From NCBI GenBank assembly GCA_964510535.1, contig CAZECG010000008.1, positions 31,335 through 95,334 of the forward strand: a stretch of DNA of 64,000 nt, written 5' to 3'. A model generated the notes under the pieces. The model was not told the DNA's origin. It saw nothing but the letters and a program-made list of their open reading frames with translations, and searched no databases. Position 1 is the stretch's first letter. Each line of letters starts with the position of its first letter. The DNA is from JAJPXC01 sp964510535. Lineage in GTDB: Bacteria; Bacteroidota; Bacteroidia; Bacteroidales; Muribaculaceae. This document shows positions 45,568 to 54,082 of the stretch, piece by piece. A program made the translations under genes and the position numbers.

Positions 45568-45878
45568 CTGATTTTTGTGTTATTGATTTTGGTTAAGTAT
45601 TTTTTCCCTTTATGACTCTTTGCCTTATATTCTCTTATGCCGAGGCATGACAATATGGATACTATGCTTAGCAATCTATAGAACACCGAGTATCCAATTG
45701 TACAGATTTCAGCCTTATATGGAGTATTCCAAAGTAAACTTTTCAGCAGGTTTGGCACGAAAAAGATTCCATGCCAAATGCCGGAATACCATGAATAACT
45801 TTCATACGGGTCGATGTGGCAAAGCAACCAGCCCAATAAAATATATGTTCCGACACTTAAAATTATTTTAACAGACAT
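45564..45878 (-). CDS. Small membrane protein coupled to the amylase
   Basis: A 104-residue protein with two to three hydrophobic segments, an N-terminal helix (ILSVGTYILLGWLLC) and the block WYSGIWHGIFFVPNLLKSLL, then YSVFYRLLSIVSILSCLGI and a Lys-rich tail. I recall similar WHGxFFVPN proteins in other Bacteroidetes but no assigned function. It overlaps the amylase start by 4 bp, and a near-perfect promoter lies 30 nt upstream, so it is the first gene of this two-gene operon. Confidence 0.75.
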   Translation of the reverse strand: MSVKIILSVGTYILLGWLLCHIDPYESYSWYSGIWHGIFFVPNLLKSLLWNTPYKAEICTIGYSVFYRLLSIVSILSCLGIREYKAKSHKGKKYLTKINNTKIR

Positions 45879-45907
45879 ATATGACGCTTACGTAAACTAA
45901 TTTCATA

Positions 45908-45939
45908 CAAAAATATAGATAATTGTCGGAGAACCCAAA
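45908..45939 (-). promoter_or_regulatory. Promoter of the amylase operon
   Basis: Minus strand: TTTG (45939-45936), 20 nt, then TATTTTTG (45915-45908): both boxes match consensus. Predicted leader is about 25 nt before the small membrane protein gene. Confidence 0.75.
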
Positions 45940-46100
45940 AATATTTGATGATTTTAATGATTTATCGTTATAGGTGACAAATTGCAATATTATGAAAATC
46001 AACAGGCATTCATTATGAGGCTTTTGTTAGCAAAGGCTCCATCGCAATGGCACTTGTCAAACAAATGCATGGATTATCAAAGTATTATTTGTTAAAATTG

Positions 46101-46130
46101 TTTGTTTTTGTAACATAATGCTTAACTTTG
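46101..46130 (+). promoter_or_regulatory. Promoter of glnN
   Basis: TTTG at 46101-46104, 18 nt, then TAACTTTG at 46123-46130. The transcription start should fall near 46136, at the first base of the leader helix, giving an untranslated leader of about 240 nt. Divergent from the amylase operon; no other feature is seen at 45940-46100. Confidence 0.7.
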
Positions 46131-46136
46131 TGCAGT

Positions 46137-46226
46137 GTTAATGTTTAAATCGTCCTCACGGTATGGAAGATGTTAGGTTCACAAAAACGCTCTCGCATAA
46201 TCCTGGAGGATTTGGTTAACATTAAC
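46137..46226 (+). promoter_or_regulatory. Structured leader of glnN
   Basis: Seen: GTTAATGTT (46137-46145) pairs perfectly with AACATTAAC (46218-46226). Just inside, AAATC (46147-46151) can pair with GATTT (46209-46213), or TCCTC (46153-46157) with GAGGA (46206-46210); these two overlap and are alternatives. The closing helix begins at the predicted transcript start. A GGAGG followed 17 nt later by a 15-codon ORF (46228-46275) also lies here. A regulatory RNA is inferred. Confidence 0.5.
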
Positions 46227-46378
46227 GATGCCCTTGGAATTAGTAGTTCTCATGGGGAAGTACCTCGCCATTTAAATTACTGATTTTAAGGACTTTTGCG
46301 ATTAAATATTTAAAATTTAATTACTCAACAGCATAATTTAAATTTTTGTCATCTACTAAAAAAATTCAGGCTACATTT

Positions 46379-48562
46379 ATGTTGAGATTTAAAGTAGTGG
46401 AAGAGGCTTTCAGCCGTAAAGCGGTTCCTGTGGAAATTCCGTTGGAACGTCCCGAACAATATTATGGCAAATTGGTGTTCAATCGCCAAAAGATGTTTGA
46501 ATACCTTCCGAAGAAGACTTATGATGCTTTGATTTTCGCCATAGAAAACAAAGAACCGATTTCACGCGAGATTGCCGACAGCGTAGCCGACGGCATGAAA
46601 CGTTGGGCAATCGATAACGGCGCGCGACATTACACCCACTGGTTCCATCCGCTGACCGACGGCACCGCTGAGAAACATGACGCATTCATTGAGCATGACG
46701 GCAAGGGTGGGATAGTCGAAGAATTTTCGGGCAAGCTGCTTGTCCAGCAAGAACCTGACGCTTCAAGTTTCCCCAACGGAGGCATCAGAAACACATTCGA
46801 GGCACGCGGTTATTCAGCATGGGACATCTCATCGCCGGCGTTTATCATGGACAAGACGCTGTGCATCCCCACGATTTTCATTTCATACACAGGTGAGTCC
46901 CTTGACTACAAGACACCTCTTCTTCGCGCCCTCAACGCTGTCGATAAGGCCGCAACTGACGTTGCCCGCTATTTTGACGCTGACGTTAAGCACGTTCACT
47001 CATATCTCGGTTGGGAACAAGAATACTTTCTTATTGACGAGGCCCTTTATAATGCCCGTCCCGACTTGGTGTTGACTGGCCGCACATTAATGGGGCATGA
47101 GAGTGCGAAGAATCAACAGCTTGAAGACCACTATTTCGGTGCGATTCCATCACGTGTCGAAGCATTCATGCTCGACCTTGAGATTGAATGCCATAAGCTT
47201 GGGATTCCGGCCAAAACACGCCACAACGAGGTAGCACCCAATCAGTTTGAATTAGCTCCGATTTTCGAGGAAACCAACCTCGCCAACGACCATAATCTTC
47301 TTTTAATGTCGCTTATTGCCGAGGTGGCCCGACGCCACAATTTTCGCGTGCTGCTACATGAAAAGCCGTTCGCAGGTGTAAACGGTTCCGGAAAGCACAA
47401 CAACTGGAGCCTGGGGACTGACAAGGGTGTATTGCTTTTCGCTCCGGGGAAAACCCCGATGGACAACCTACAGTTTATAACATTTGTAGTGAATGCCATG
47501 GCAGCGGTACACCGCCACAACGGACTTCTCAAAGCGTCAATTATGTCAGCCACCAACGGGCATCGCCTCGGTGCCAACGAGGCTCCTCCCGCAATCATCT
47601 CAATTTTCACAGGCAGCCAGCTCGCTGAGATATTGGAAAAACTTGAAATAAGCACCAATGATGAACTTTTCAAGCTGTCAGGCAAAGAGGGATTGTCGCT
47701 CGGCGTAAATCAGATTCCTGAGATTCTAATTGACAACACTGACCGTAACCGCACGTCACCTTTCGCATTCACGGGGAACCGCTTTGAGTTCCGAGCGGTA
47801 GGGTCATCAGCAAATTGTGCGTCAGCGATGATTGCACTCAACGCCGCCGTGGCCGAACAGCTCGCAGACTTCAAGGCAAAGGTCGACATCCGCATAGCAA
47901 AAGGGGAGACCCTCATACACTCACTGCTTGAGGAAATAAAGGAACTTATTACAAGCTCCAAGCCGATTCATTTTGACGGAAACGGCTACAGTGACGAGTG
48001 GAAAGAGGAAGCGGCACGTCGCGGACTTGACTGCGAGACATCAATCCCGAAAATTTTCGATGCATATCTTTCTCAATCGTCAATCGATATGTTCCAATCT
48101 GTGGGCGTATTCTCTAAACTTGAGCTTGAGGCACGCAACGAGGTCAAGTGGGAAATGTATACAAAAAAAATCCAAATAGAGGCCCGCGTCCTTGGAGATC
48201 TCGCAATCAACCATATCATCCCCGTGGCAACCCGCTATCAGTCAATCCTTGTAGACAATCTCGTCAAAATTAAGAGTCTGTTCAATGATGAGAAGGCGGA
48301 GAAAATCATATCACAGGACCTCATCACGATTGAGAAAATATCGGATCACATGCTGATAATCAAAGAGGAGGTAGACAAGATGGTACAGGCGCGGAAGAAA
48401 GCCAATCGTATCGATAACGAGCGAGAGAAAGCCATCTCATACCATGACAATGTGGCACCTTGCATGGATGTGATACGCTATCACATCGACAAACTTGAGC
48501 TTATGGTTGACAACGAGATGTGGCCATTACCCAAATACCGCGAATTGCTCTTTATCCGTTAA
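46379..48562 (+). CDS. glnN: Type III glutamine synthetase
   Basis: ATP-dependent ammonia assimilation into glutamine, by the large dodecameric GSIII form typical of Bacteroides. The 727-residue product (start ATG 46379, MLRFKVVEEAFSRK, as in relatives; a TTG 33 nt upstream is unlikely) has the GSIII blocks GARHYTHWFHPLTDGTAEKH, KLLVQQEPDASSFPNGGIRN, the metal site region WEQEYFLID, HNEVAPNQFELAPIFE and NGSGKHNNWS, and the NRTSPFAFTGNRFEFRAVGS block. It ends EMWPLPKYRELLF. Its long folded leader suggests nitrogen-responsive control, which is inference. Confidence 0.97.
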   Translation: MLRFKVVEEAFSRKAVPVEIPLERPEQYYGKLVFNRQKMFEYLPKKTYDALIFAIENKEPISREIADSVADGMKRWAIDNGARHYTHWFHPLTDGTAEKHDAFIEHDGKGGIVEEFSGKLLVQQEPDASSFPNGGIRNTFEARGYSAWDISSPAFIMDKTLCIPTIFISYTGESLDYKTPLLRALNAVDKAATDVARYFDADVKHVHSYLGWEQEYFLIDEALYNARPDLVLTGRTLMGHESAKNQQLEDHYFGAIPSRVEAFMLDLEIECHKLGIPAKTRHNEVAPNQFELAPIFEETNLANDHNLLLMSLIAEVARRHNFRVLLHEKPFAGVNGSGKHNNWSLGTDKGVLLFAPGKTPMDNLQFITFVVNAMAAVHRHNGLLKASIMSATNGHRLGANEAPPAIISIFTGSQLAEILEKLEISTNDELFKLSGKEGLSLGVNQIPEILIDNTDRNRTSPFAFTGNRFEFRAVGSSANCASAMIALNAAVAEQLADFKAKVDIRIAKGETLIHSLLEEIKELITSSKPIHFDGNGYSDEWKEEAARRGLDCETSIPKIFDAYLSQSSIDMFQSVGVFSKLELEARNEVKWEMYTKKIQIEARVLGDLAINHIIPVATRYQSILVDNLVKIKSLFNDEKAEKIISQDLITIEKISDHMLIIKEEVDKMVQARKKANRIDNEREKAISYHDNVAPCMDVIRYHIDKLELMVDNEMWPLPKYRELLFIR

Positions 48563-48609
48563 CAAAATCAGCAAGTTATAACACCAAAGCACAACAATTA
48601 GTTGAGACC

Positions 48610-49263
48610 ATGAAAATAGTTAATTTCGCAGAGCGTCAATCGCTGATAAGCCAGTTCATGATGGAGCTGCGCGACACGACGATACAGAAAGATATGATGC
48701 GCTTCCGCCGCAATTTGGAGCGCATCGGTGAGATAATGGCTTATGAAATCAGCCGCACGCTGAACTACAAGACAGTCGACACCATCACGCCACTCGGCAC
48801 AGCCCCCAGTGACGTAATTGCCGACCGAGTGGTGCTTGCCACCATATTCCGTGCCGGAATCCCGTTTCACCAGGGATTTCTGAACTTTTTTGACCATGTC
48901 GAAAACGCATTTGTCTCGGCCTACCGTAAATATAAAGAAAAAGAGAATTTCGATGTTTTCATTGAATATCTTGCATCACCACGCTTAGACGGCAAAACGC
49001 TAATCATCTCCGACCCAATGCTTGCGACAGGCGCATCAATGGAGTTGAGCTACAGGGCTTTGATAACTAAGGGAGAACCAAGTCACATACACGTCGCTTC
49101 GGTTATAGCGTCGCAACAGGCAGTCGATTACATCAAAAGCCGCTTCCCGTCCGACAAAACCACAATTTGGATTGGAGCCATTGACAAAGAAATAAACGCC
49201 CATAGCTATATTGTGCCTGGGCTTGGAGACGCCGGTGACTTAGCCTACGGCATCAAGGAGTAA
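48610..49263 (+). CDS. upp: Uracil phosphoribosyltransferase
   Basis: Salvages uracil with PRPP to UMP. The 217-residue product (start ATG 48610, MKIVNFAERQSLISQ) has the Bacteroidetes UPRT pattern: RFRRNLERIGEIMAYEISR, ATIFRAGIPFHQGFLNFFD, the PRPP-binding block LIISDPMLATGASMELSYRA, and IVPGLGDAGDLAYGIKE at the C-terminus, the uracil site. It lies 47 bp after glnN on the same strand and converges on, and overlaps, the phosphopantetheinyl transferase gene by 11 bp. Confidence 0.94.
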   Translation: MKIVNFAERQSLISQFMMELRDTTIQKDMMRFRRNLERIGEIMAYEISRTLNYKTVDTITPLGTAPSDVIADRVVLATIFRAGIPFHQGFLNFFDHVENAFVSAYRKYKEKENFDVFIEYLASPRLDGKTLIISDPMLATGASMELSYRALITKGEPSHIHVASVIASQQAVDYIKSRFPSDKTTIWIGAIDKEINAHSYIVPGLGDAGDLAYGIKE

Positions 49264-49843
49264 CAAGGGTGATGGCGCGGAATGGAGTCAGCTCCACCGG
49301 CTCGACACGGAAAGAGAGACGGGCTGCGCCATCGACGATAGCCCATACGCTTCCCGGCTGGGGAAGATGTATGTCCTGAAGCGACAGCCCAGGCATCATC
49401 GCAGCCTTGTAAACAGCCTCCTTGATAGTCCACGCCTGCAAAAGAGATTCCCTACTCATCGGGAGAGCCGATTCGGCAGGTGTTAAAAACCGCTCCTTGA
49501 CCCGAAGCAACTGCGGCCTCCACACTTCGGCATCTACTCCGATTACACATTTATCGTTGGCCGCAATCGCCACGCAATCAACGCAGTGAGATATTGATAT
49601 ATGGGTTTCGCATCCTACGATAAATGGCGCGCCAAGAGAGTCATGTCCAATTTCGACTCCAGGGCCGAACACAGTTTCGGCTAAAGCCCATGTTGCGAGC
49701 AGTTCGCAACGACGCCGCACCGATTCGACTCCATCAACTGCCGCTAAAGCTGTGGGTGTTGCCGTGGAAAGCAGACTCACCCCAGCATCGGGTGGAATCG
49801 GGGCGATGTAAACATCGGTGGAGCCTATAGAAACGTGACGCAT
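49253..49843 (-). CDS. 4'-phosphopantetheinyl transferase (Sfp-like)
   Basis: Transfers phosphopantetheine from CoA to carrier proteins. The 196-residue product has the two family motifs IGVDAEVWR (Mg-binding Asp and Glu) and LLQAWTIKEAVYKA (W-KEA-K), plus ISISHCVDCVAIAAN upstream. It may be an Sfp-type second enzyme beside AcpS; the target is unknown. It is 6 bp after gldD, an order (gldE-gldD-PPTase) seen across Bacteroidetes. Confidence 0.9.
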   Translation of the reverse strand: MRHVSIGSTDVYIAPIPPDAGVSLLSTATPTALAAVDGVESVRRRCELLATWALAETVFGPGVEIGHDSLGAPFIVGCETHISISHCVDCVAIAANDKCVIGVDAEVWRPQLLRVKERFLTPAESALPMSRESLLQAWTIKEAVYKAAMMPGLSLQDIHLPQPGSVWAIVDGAARLSFRVEPVELTPFRAITLVTP

Positions 49844-49849
49844 AATATC

Positions 49850-50485
49850 TTATTTTTCAACGGTCAAACGTTCCAGTGCGTAAAGTAAATCTGCTTTGAG
49901 GGCATCAATTACCGGTGCGATGGAGTCAGCGGCAGCGGCACTCGGAGCATGGTCGAGGTAGGTGGCACCTGAGACCACCCACTCCTTGCCATCAGTCGAA
50001 AGAAACTGGAGGGGAGTCAGGCTCTCTGCAGGAGTGACGATCAACTGACTGTGGAAACCACCCGGACTATCGAGCGTCAGCACCTCAGAGGAATGACCGC
50101 CAGCGTTAAGTCCCATGCGTTCCAGACGGTTGTCGAGCACTTTGGCTCGGTTCGCATCGGTCACAGGAGTGAAAGTGCAGTATATCACAGCGCTATAACG
50201 CGGATAAGCGATATTGAGCCATCGGCTGTCACTATCTCCGTCTTGAGGGCGACTGATGGTGGCCTCTGCATTGGCATAGAAAAGCAACGGGGCTGCCTCC
50301 GAGACGGCGTAACGCAAGGTATCGTAGAGCCATATGCGGGGGTAGGCCGTAGGGCGAGGGGTTGCGACGAGGTCGGCGGAACCGCCCGAACAGTCGCTGA
50401 ATACCATAGACAGAAGCACAGCGAGCAACCACAGCGGGGTCGCGAACCAGAGCGACCATAGGGGGTGACGACGGCGCAGGGTCAT
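49850..50485 (-). CDS. gldD: Gliding motility-type lipoprotein GldD
   Basis: A 211-residue protein with an unusual N-terminus: Arg-rich residues, a hydrophobic helix and a FSDCSG lipobox-like site (Cys32). After it comes ATPRPTAYPRIWLYDT, which corresponds to the PKPRGYxRI block of GldD proteins, and LNIAYPRYSAVIYCTFTPV. Function outside gliding species is unknown; the gene is retained in many non-gliding gut Bacteroidales. It starts in the ATGA overlap with gldE. Confidence 0.82.
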   Translation of the reverse strand: MTLRRRHPLWSLWFATPLWLLAVLLSMVFSDCSGGSADLVATPRPTAYPRIWLYDTLRYAVSEAAPLLFYANAEATISRPQDGDSDSRWLNIAYPRYSAVIYCTFTPVTDANRAKVLDNRLERMGLNAGGHSSEVLTLDSPGGFHSQLIVTPAESLTPLQFLSTDGKEWVVSGATYLDHAPSAAAADSIAPVIDALKADLLYALERLTVEK

Positions 50486-51816
50486 TGATGTTGATTTTCG
50501 GTCATTACTTTCACGCGCACGTTAGAAATGCGGTGATGCTCAATGTCGAGAATCAGAAAACGGCAGCGGCCATAAACCAGCGGCTCCTTCTCTTTCGGGA
50601 AATCGCCCTTTATCGCAAGCAACATCCCAGCGAGTGTCTCGCAATCCTCAGCCACGGGAGCATAATCCGCCTCGTCAAGGCCGGTAACCTTGAAGAAATC
50701 GTTAAGCAGCGTTTTGCCTTCGAATATGTATGTGTCGTCTGGCAGGCGACGGTAGGTTTTCTCCTCCTGATCATACTCGTCACTGATGTCGCCTACAATC
50801 TCCTCAAGCACGTCCTCAAGCGTGACAAGTCCCTGCGTGCCGCCATATTCATCGACCACCACGGCCATGTGTAGATTCAGTTTTCGAAAATCCTCAAGCA
50901 GGTCGTCAATCATCCTCGACTCGGGTACAAAATAAGGCTGCCGGAGCAGCGTTTGCCATTCGAAGTCAGACCGGCCAACGTAGGGGAGCAGGTCGCGGCT
51001 ATAGAGAATCCCTTTTATATCATCCTGTGAACCGCCATAGACCGGCAGACGCGCATATCCTGTCGAGAGAACGGTATCCATCACCTCGGAAAAAGTCGCA
51101 GTGAGTGGTATGTCGGTTATGTCGACACGGGGTGTCATGATTTCAGATGCCGTGGTGTCGCCGAAGCGCAGAATACCTTCAAGCATCTCTTTCTCGTCGC
51201 CAGACTGCATCTGGGTTATCTCGAGAGCTTTGCTCAACTCGTCAGCCGAGATGTTCTGAGCCTTGCGTGTTACTACCTTATTGACGATTGTGGAACTTTT
51301 GACAAGCATCGACGACACCGGCCAAAGCAGCTTGACAGCCGCACCGACACCGCCGGCAGCCCACCGCGCCCACCCCACGGGGTTACTGTTGGAGTAGAGT
51401 TTGGGGATAATCTCACCGAATAGCAAAATCAGGAATGTCAGTATCACCGTTTGCAACAAGAAGTCAAGCCACGGGTCGAGCGATTCAAACAACGGTGACA
51501 ACGCATACGAACACAAGATTACGATTGTGACATTGACCAAATTGTTGGCGATGAGAATCGTAGCGAGCAGACGTTCGGGCGATTTCAGCAGATTTAGCGC
51601 AATCTTGCCCCACGAGGTTTCTTCATACTCCTCCAACTGCTTGCGGCTCAACGAAAAGAACGCGATTTCGCTCCCTGAGACGAAACCTGATATAAAGAGG
51701 GCAATGACAGCACAGACCAAGGCTATAATCTGGCCAATACCCAAAGTGACGGCCTGTGCGGCCAGTGTCAGCAGACACGCCGCAGGTGATGCGGCCGGTA
51801 AAGGATCAATATCCAA
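50482..51816 (-). CDS. gldE: GldE-type membrane protein with DUF21 and CBS domains
   Basis: A TlyC/CorC-like protein. From the chosen TTG start at 51816 (LDIDPLPAASPAA, matching the MDPD opening of GldE proteins) it is 444 residues; a GTG at 51855 would add 13. Four membrane helices form DUF21 (ALFISGFVSGSEIAFFSLSR, LIANNLVNVTIVIL, ILLFGEIIPKLY). Two CBS domains follow (SEIMTPRVDITDIPLTATFS, VVVDEYGGTQGLVTLEDVLE), then a CorC_HlyC domain. Relatives are linked to cation transport or gliding. It heads the gldE-gldD-PPTase operon. Confidence 0.88.
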   Translation of the reverse strand: MDIDPLPAASPAACLLTLAAQAVTLGIGQIIALVCAVIALFISGFVSGSEIAFFSLSRKQLEEYEETSWGKIALNLLKSPERLLATILIANNLVNVTIVILCSYALSPLFESLDPWLDFLLQTVILTFLILLFGEIIPKLYSNSNPVGWARWAAGGVGAAVKLLWPVSSMLVKSSTIVNKVVTRKAQNISADELSKALEITQMQSGDEKEMLEGILRFGDTTASEIMTPRVDITDIPLTATFSEVMDTVLSTGYARLPVYGGSQDDIKGILYSRDLLPYVGRSDFEWQTLLRQPYFVPESRMIDDLLEDFRKLNLHMAVVVDEYGGTQGLVTLEDVLEEIVGDISDEYDQEEKTYRRLPDDTYIFEGKTLLNDFFKVTGLDEADYAPVAEDCETLAGMLLAIKGDFPKEKEPLVYGRCRFLILDIEHHRISNVRVKVMTENQHQ

Positions 51817-51846
51817 AATTATATAATTTAATGAAACAATAAAACG

Positions 51847-51878
51847 GAACCGCACCGGGCGATGAGTCCGTGCGGCTC
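51847..51878 (-). other. Hairpin in the gldE leader
   Basis: GAACCGCAC (51847-51855) pairs with GTGCGGCTC (51870-51878), one G-U pair, loop 14 nt, on the minus strand between a -7-like TACTTTCG (51898-51891) and the gldE TTG start. The alternative GTG start is buried in its 3' arm. Confidence 0.4.
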
Positions 51879-52035
51879 ACAATCACAACGCGAAAGTAAC
51901 AAAATATTCCGAGATTTTATTATTTCCATCTCACTAATAGGTGAATCATCAGAGCTAATGATTGTATTCAAGGCTATTTTTGCCATAAAATTAGACAAAC
52001 TCGGGCTTTATCAATTATTTTTCGCTTATTATGCG

Positions 52036-52043
52036 TAACTTTG
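52036..52043 (+). promoter_or_regulatory. -7 element of the ABC-F gene
   Basis: TAACTTTG, exact match, about 25 nt before the ATG at 52069. Confidence 0.55.
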
Positions 52044-52068
52044 CACCTCAAAATTTATATTTAAGGAA

Positions 52069-53685
52069 ATGATTGCGGTTAACAATTTAGGCATCCAATT
52101 TGGTAAAAGGGTATTGTTTCAGGACGTAAATCTCAAGTTCACACCAGGGAACTGCTACGGCATCATCGGAGCCAACGGCGCGGGCAAATCAACGCTGATG
52201 CGCATTCTCAGCGACCAATTGTCGCCCACACACGGCACGGTTACCCAAGGTCCAGGAGAGCGCATGAGCGTGTTGAGCCAAAATCACTTTGAGTTTGATG
52301 AATGCACCGTAATGGAAACCGTGTTGCGCGGCCACACAGTGCTGTGGGACATTATGCAAGAAAAAGACGCTCTTTACGCAAAAGCCGACTTCTCAGACGC
52401 AGACGGTATCCGCGCATCGGAACTTGAAGAAAAATTCGCTGAACTTGAGGGTTGGAATGCGGAAAGCGACGCAGCCTCCCTGCTTAGCGGTCTTGGCATC
52501 AAAGAAGAAAAGCATTACACCCTCATGAAAGACATGAGCGGTAACGAGAAAGTGCGCGTGCTATTGGCTAAAGCCTTGTTTGGCAACCCCGATAATTTGC
52601 TGCTCGACGAGCCAACGAACGACCTCGACCTTGAGACGGTGGCATGGCTCGAAGACTACCTGTCAAAATTTGAAAATACAGTGCTTGTAGTCTCCCACGA
52701 CCGCCACTTCCTTGACTCGGTGTGTACCCACACCCTTGACATAGATTATAACAAAGTCCAATTGTTCGCAGGCAACTATAGCTTCTGGTATGAATCGAGC
52801 CAACTCGCATTGCGCCAACAGCAGCAGCAGAACAAGAAGGCGGAAGAGAAACGCAAAGAGCTGTTGGAGTTTATCCAACGCTTCAGCGCGAACGTGGCTA
52901 AATCAAAACAGACCACAAGCCGAAAAAAGATGCTTGAGAAACTGAACATCGAGGAAATACAACCATCATCTCGCCGCTATCCGGGCATCATATTCACCCC
53001 AGAGCGCGAGCCGGGCAACAAAATCCTTGAAGTGAAAGGGCTGACAGCAAGCGTGGAAGGCGATGTACTATTCAACGATGTCAATTTCCAAGTGGAAAAA
53101 GGTGACAAAATCGCATTCCTAAGCCATGACCCACGCGCCATGACTGCCTTGTTTGAGATAATCATGGGCAACCGCAAGCCCGACGAGGGAAGCTATGATT
53201 GGGGCCAAACCATAACAACGGCTTATCTGCCGCTTGACAACTCTGATTTCTTCAACACCGATATGAATCTCGTGGACTGGCTCTGCCAATTCAGCGACGA
53301 CTCAAGCGAGATATACCTAAAAGGATTTCTCGGCAAAATGTTGTTTTCGGGAGAGGAGGTGCTCAAAAAAGCATCAGTGCTGTCGGGCGGCGAGAAGATG
53401 CGCTGCATGATTGCCCGCATGATGATGAAAGACGCCAACACACTTGTGCTTGACTCTCCGACCAACCACCTTGACCTCGAATCGATACAAGCGTTCAACA
53501 ACACGCTGCAAGGGTTCAAGGGCAACATACTCATGTCATCGCATGACCACGAGTTTATTCAGACCGTCTGCAACCGAATCATCGAACTTACCCCCAACGG
53601 CATTATCGACAAGATGATGGACTATGATGACTATATCACCGATGAGCGCGTCATAGCGACACGCGAACGTCTTTACGCCAAATAA
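52069..53685 (+). CDS. ABC-F family ATPase (YbiT/EttA-like)
   Basis: Cytosolic ribosome-associated twin-ATPase protein. The 538-residue product has two nucleotide-binding domains with Walker A GANGAGKST in the first. The second domain's Walker A position is degenerate (SHDPRAMTAL), a common YbiT trait, but its signature LSGGEKMRCMIARMM and Walker B LVLDSPTNHLD are present. The linker between the domains is charged and Gln/Lys-rich (RQQQQQNKKAEEKRKEL). No membrane segments, so not a transporter. A role in translation control is typical; an antibiotic-resistance role is not supported by anything seen here. Confidence 0.93.
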   Translation: MIAVNNLGIQFGKRVLFQDVNLKFTPGNCYGIIGANGAGKSTLMRILSDQLSPTHGTVTQGPGERMSVLSQNHFEFDECTVMETVLRGHTVLWDIMQEKDALYAKADFSDADGIRASELEEKFAELEGWNAESDAASLLSGLGIKEEKHYTLMKDMSGNEKVRVLLAKALFGNPDNLLLDEPTNDLDLETVAWLEDYLSKFENTVLVVSHDRHFLDSVCTHTLDIDYNKVQLFAGNYSFWYESSQLALRQQQQQNKKAEEKRKELLEFIQRFSANVAKSKQTTSRKKMLEKLNIEEIQPSSRRYPGIIFTPEREPGNKILEVKGLTASVEGDVLFNDVNFQVEKGDKIAFLSHDPRAMTALFEIIMGNRKPDEGSYDWGQTITTAYLPLDNSDFFNTDMNLVDWLCQFSDDSSEIYLKGFLGKMLFSGEEVLKKASVLSGGEKMRCMIARMMMKDANTLVLDSPTNHLDLESIQAFNNTLQGFKGNILMSSHDHEFIQTVCNRIIELTPNGIIDKMMDYDDYITDERVIATRERLYAK

Positions 53686-53704
53686 CAATAAACCCACAAG
53701 AATT

Positions 53705-53998
53705 ATGGTAAAACATATTGTATCATTCAAACTCACCGGCTCAGCCGAAGAACGCAAAGCCGTGGCTACCTCCTTTAAAGAAGCACTGCTTAAACTGCCA
53801 CAAGTTATCGAACCGCTCCAATCAATGGAAGTGGGAATAAATGAGAATCCGGCTGAAAGCTGGGACGTGGTGTTGACCGCCGTAGTACCGACAATGGAAG
53901 ATGTGGAAGTCTACGCAAAACACCCCGCACACGTAGCCGCCGCATCGCTTCTCGCAGGCCACAAAGCCGACAGAGCTTGCGTAGATTATGCATACTGA
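53705..53998 (+). CDS. Dabb (stress-responsive alpha/beta barrel) domain protein
   Basis: A 97-residue single-domain protein starting MVKHIVSFKLTGSAEE, with SMEVGINENPAESWDVVLTA and a C-terminal HPAHVAAASLLAGHKAD, matching the Dabb (A/B barrel) fold. These small cytosolic proteins form dimers and are often stress-linked; substrate unknown. It begins 19 bp after the ABC-F gene and is followed by a hairpin. Confidence 0.85.
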   Translation: MVKHIVSFKLTGSAEERKAVATSFKEALLKLPQVIEPLQSMEVGINENPAESWDVVLTAVVPTMEDVEVYAKHPAHVAAASLLAGHKADRACVDYAY

Positions 53999-54001
53999 AC
54001 G

Positions 54002-54027
54002 GAACAACGATTAAAAAATCGTTGTTC
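54002..54027 (+). terminator. Hairpin after the Dabb gene
   Basis: An 11-bp perfect stem (54002-54012 with 54017-54027) and 4-nt loop, 4 bp past the stop. It lacks a U-tract, as many Bacteroidetes 3' hairpins do. Confidence 0.5.
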
Positions 54028-54032
54028 TGCAA

Positions 54033-54064
54033 TTTGGAGATTCCAATATATTTGATTAACTTTG
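54033..54064 (+). promoter_or_regulatory. Promoter of the sorting-domain-like gene
   Basis: TTTG (54033-54036), 20 nt, then TAACTTTG (54057-54064): both boxes at consensus. Leader about 13 nt. Confidence 0.7.
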
Positions 54065-54082
54065 TGAAAAAGGATAATTGAG

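Noticed and set aside
46228..46275. 15-codon ORF in the glnN leader as a real leader peptide
   Set aside because: The Shine-Dalgarno-like GGAGG is 17 nt away, too far, and this phylum uses such sites weakly. Mentioned only as part of the leader finding.
46346..46378. Upstream TTG extension of glnN
   Set aside because: Adds 11 residues not seen in relatives; the ATG at 46379 matches the normal start.
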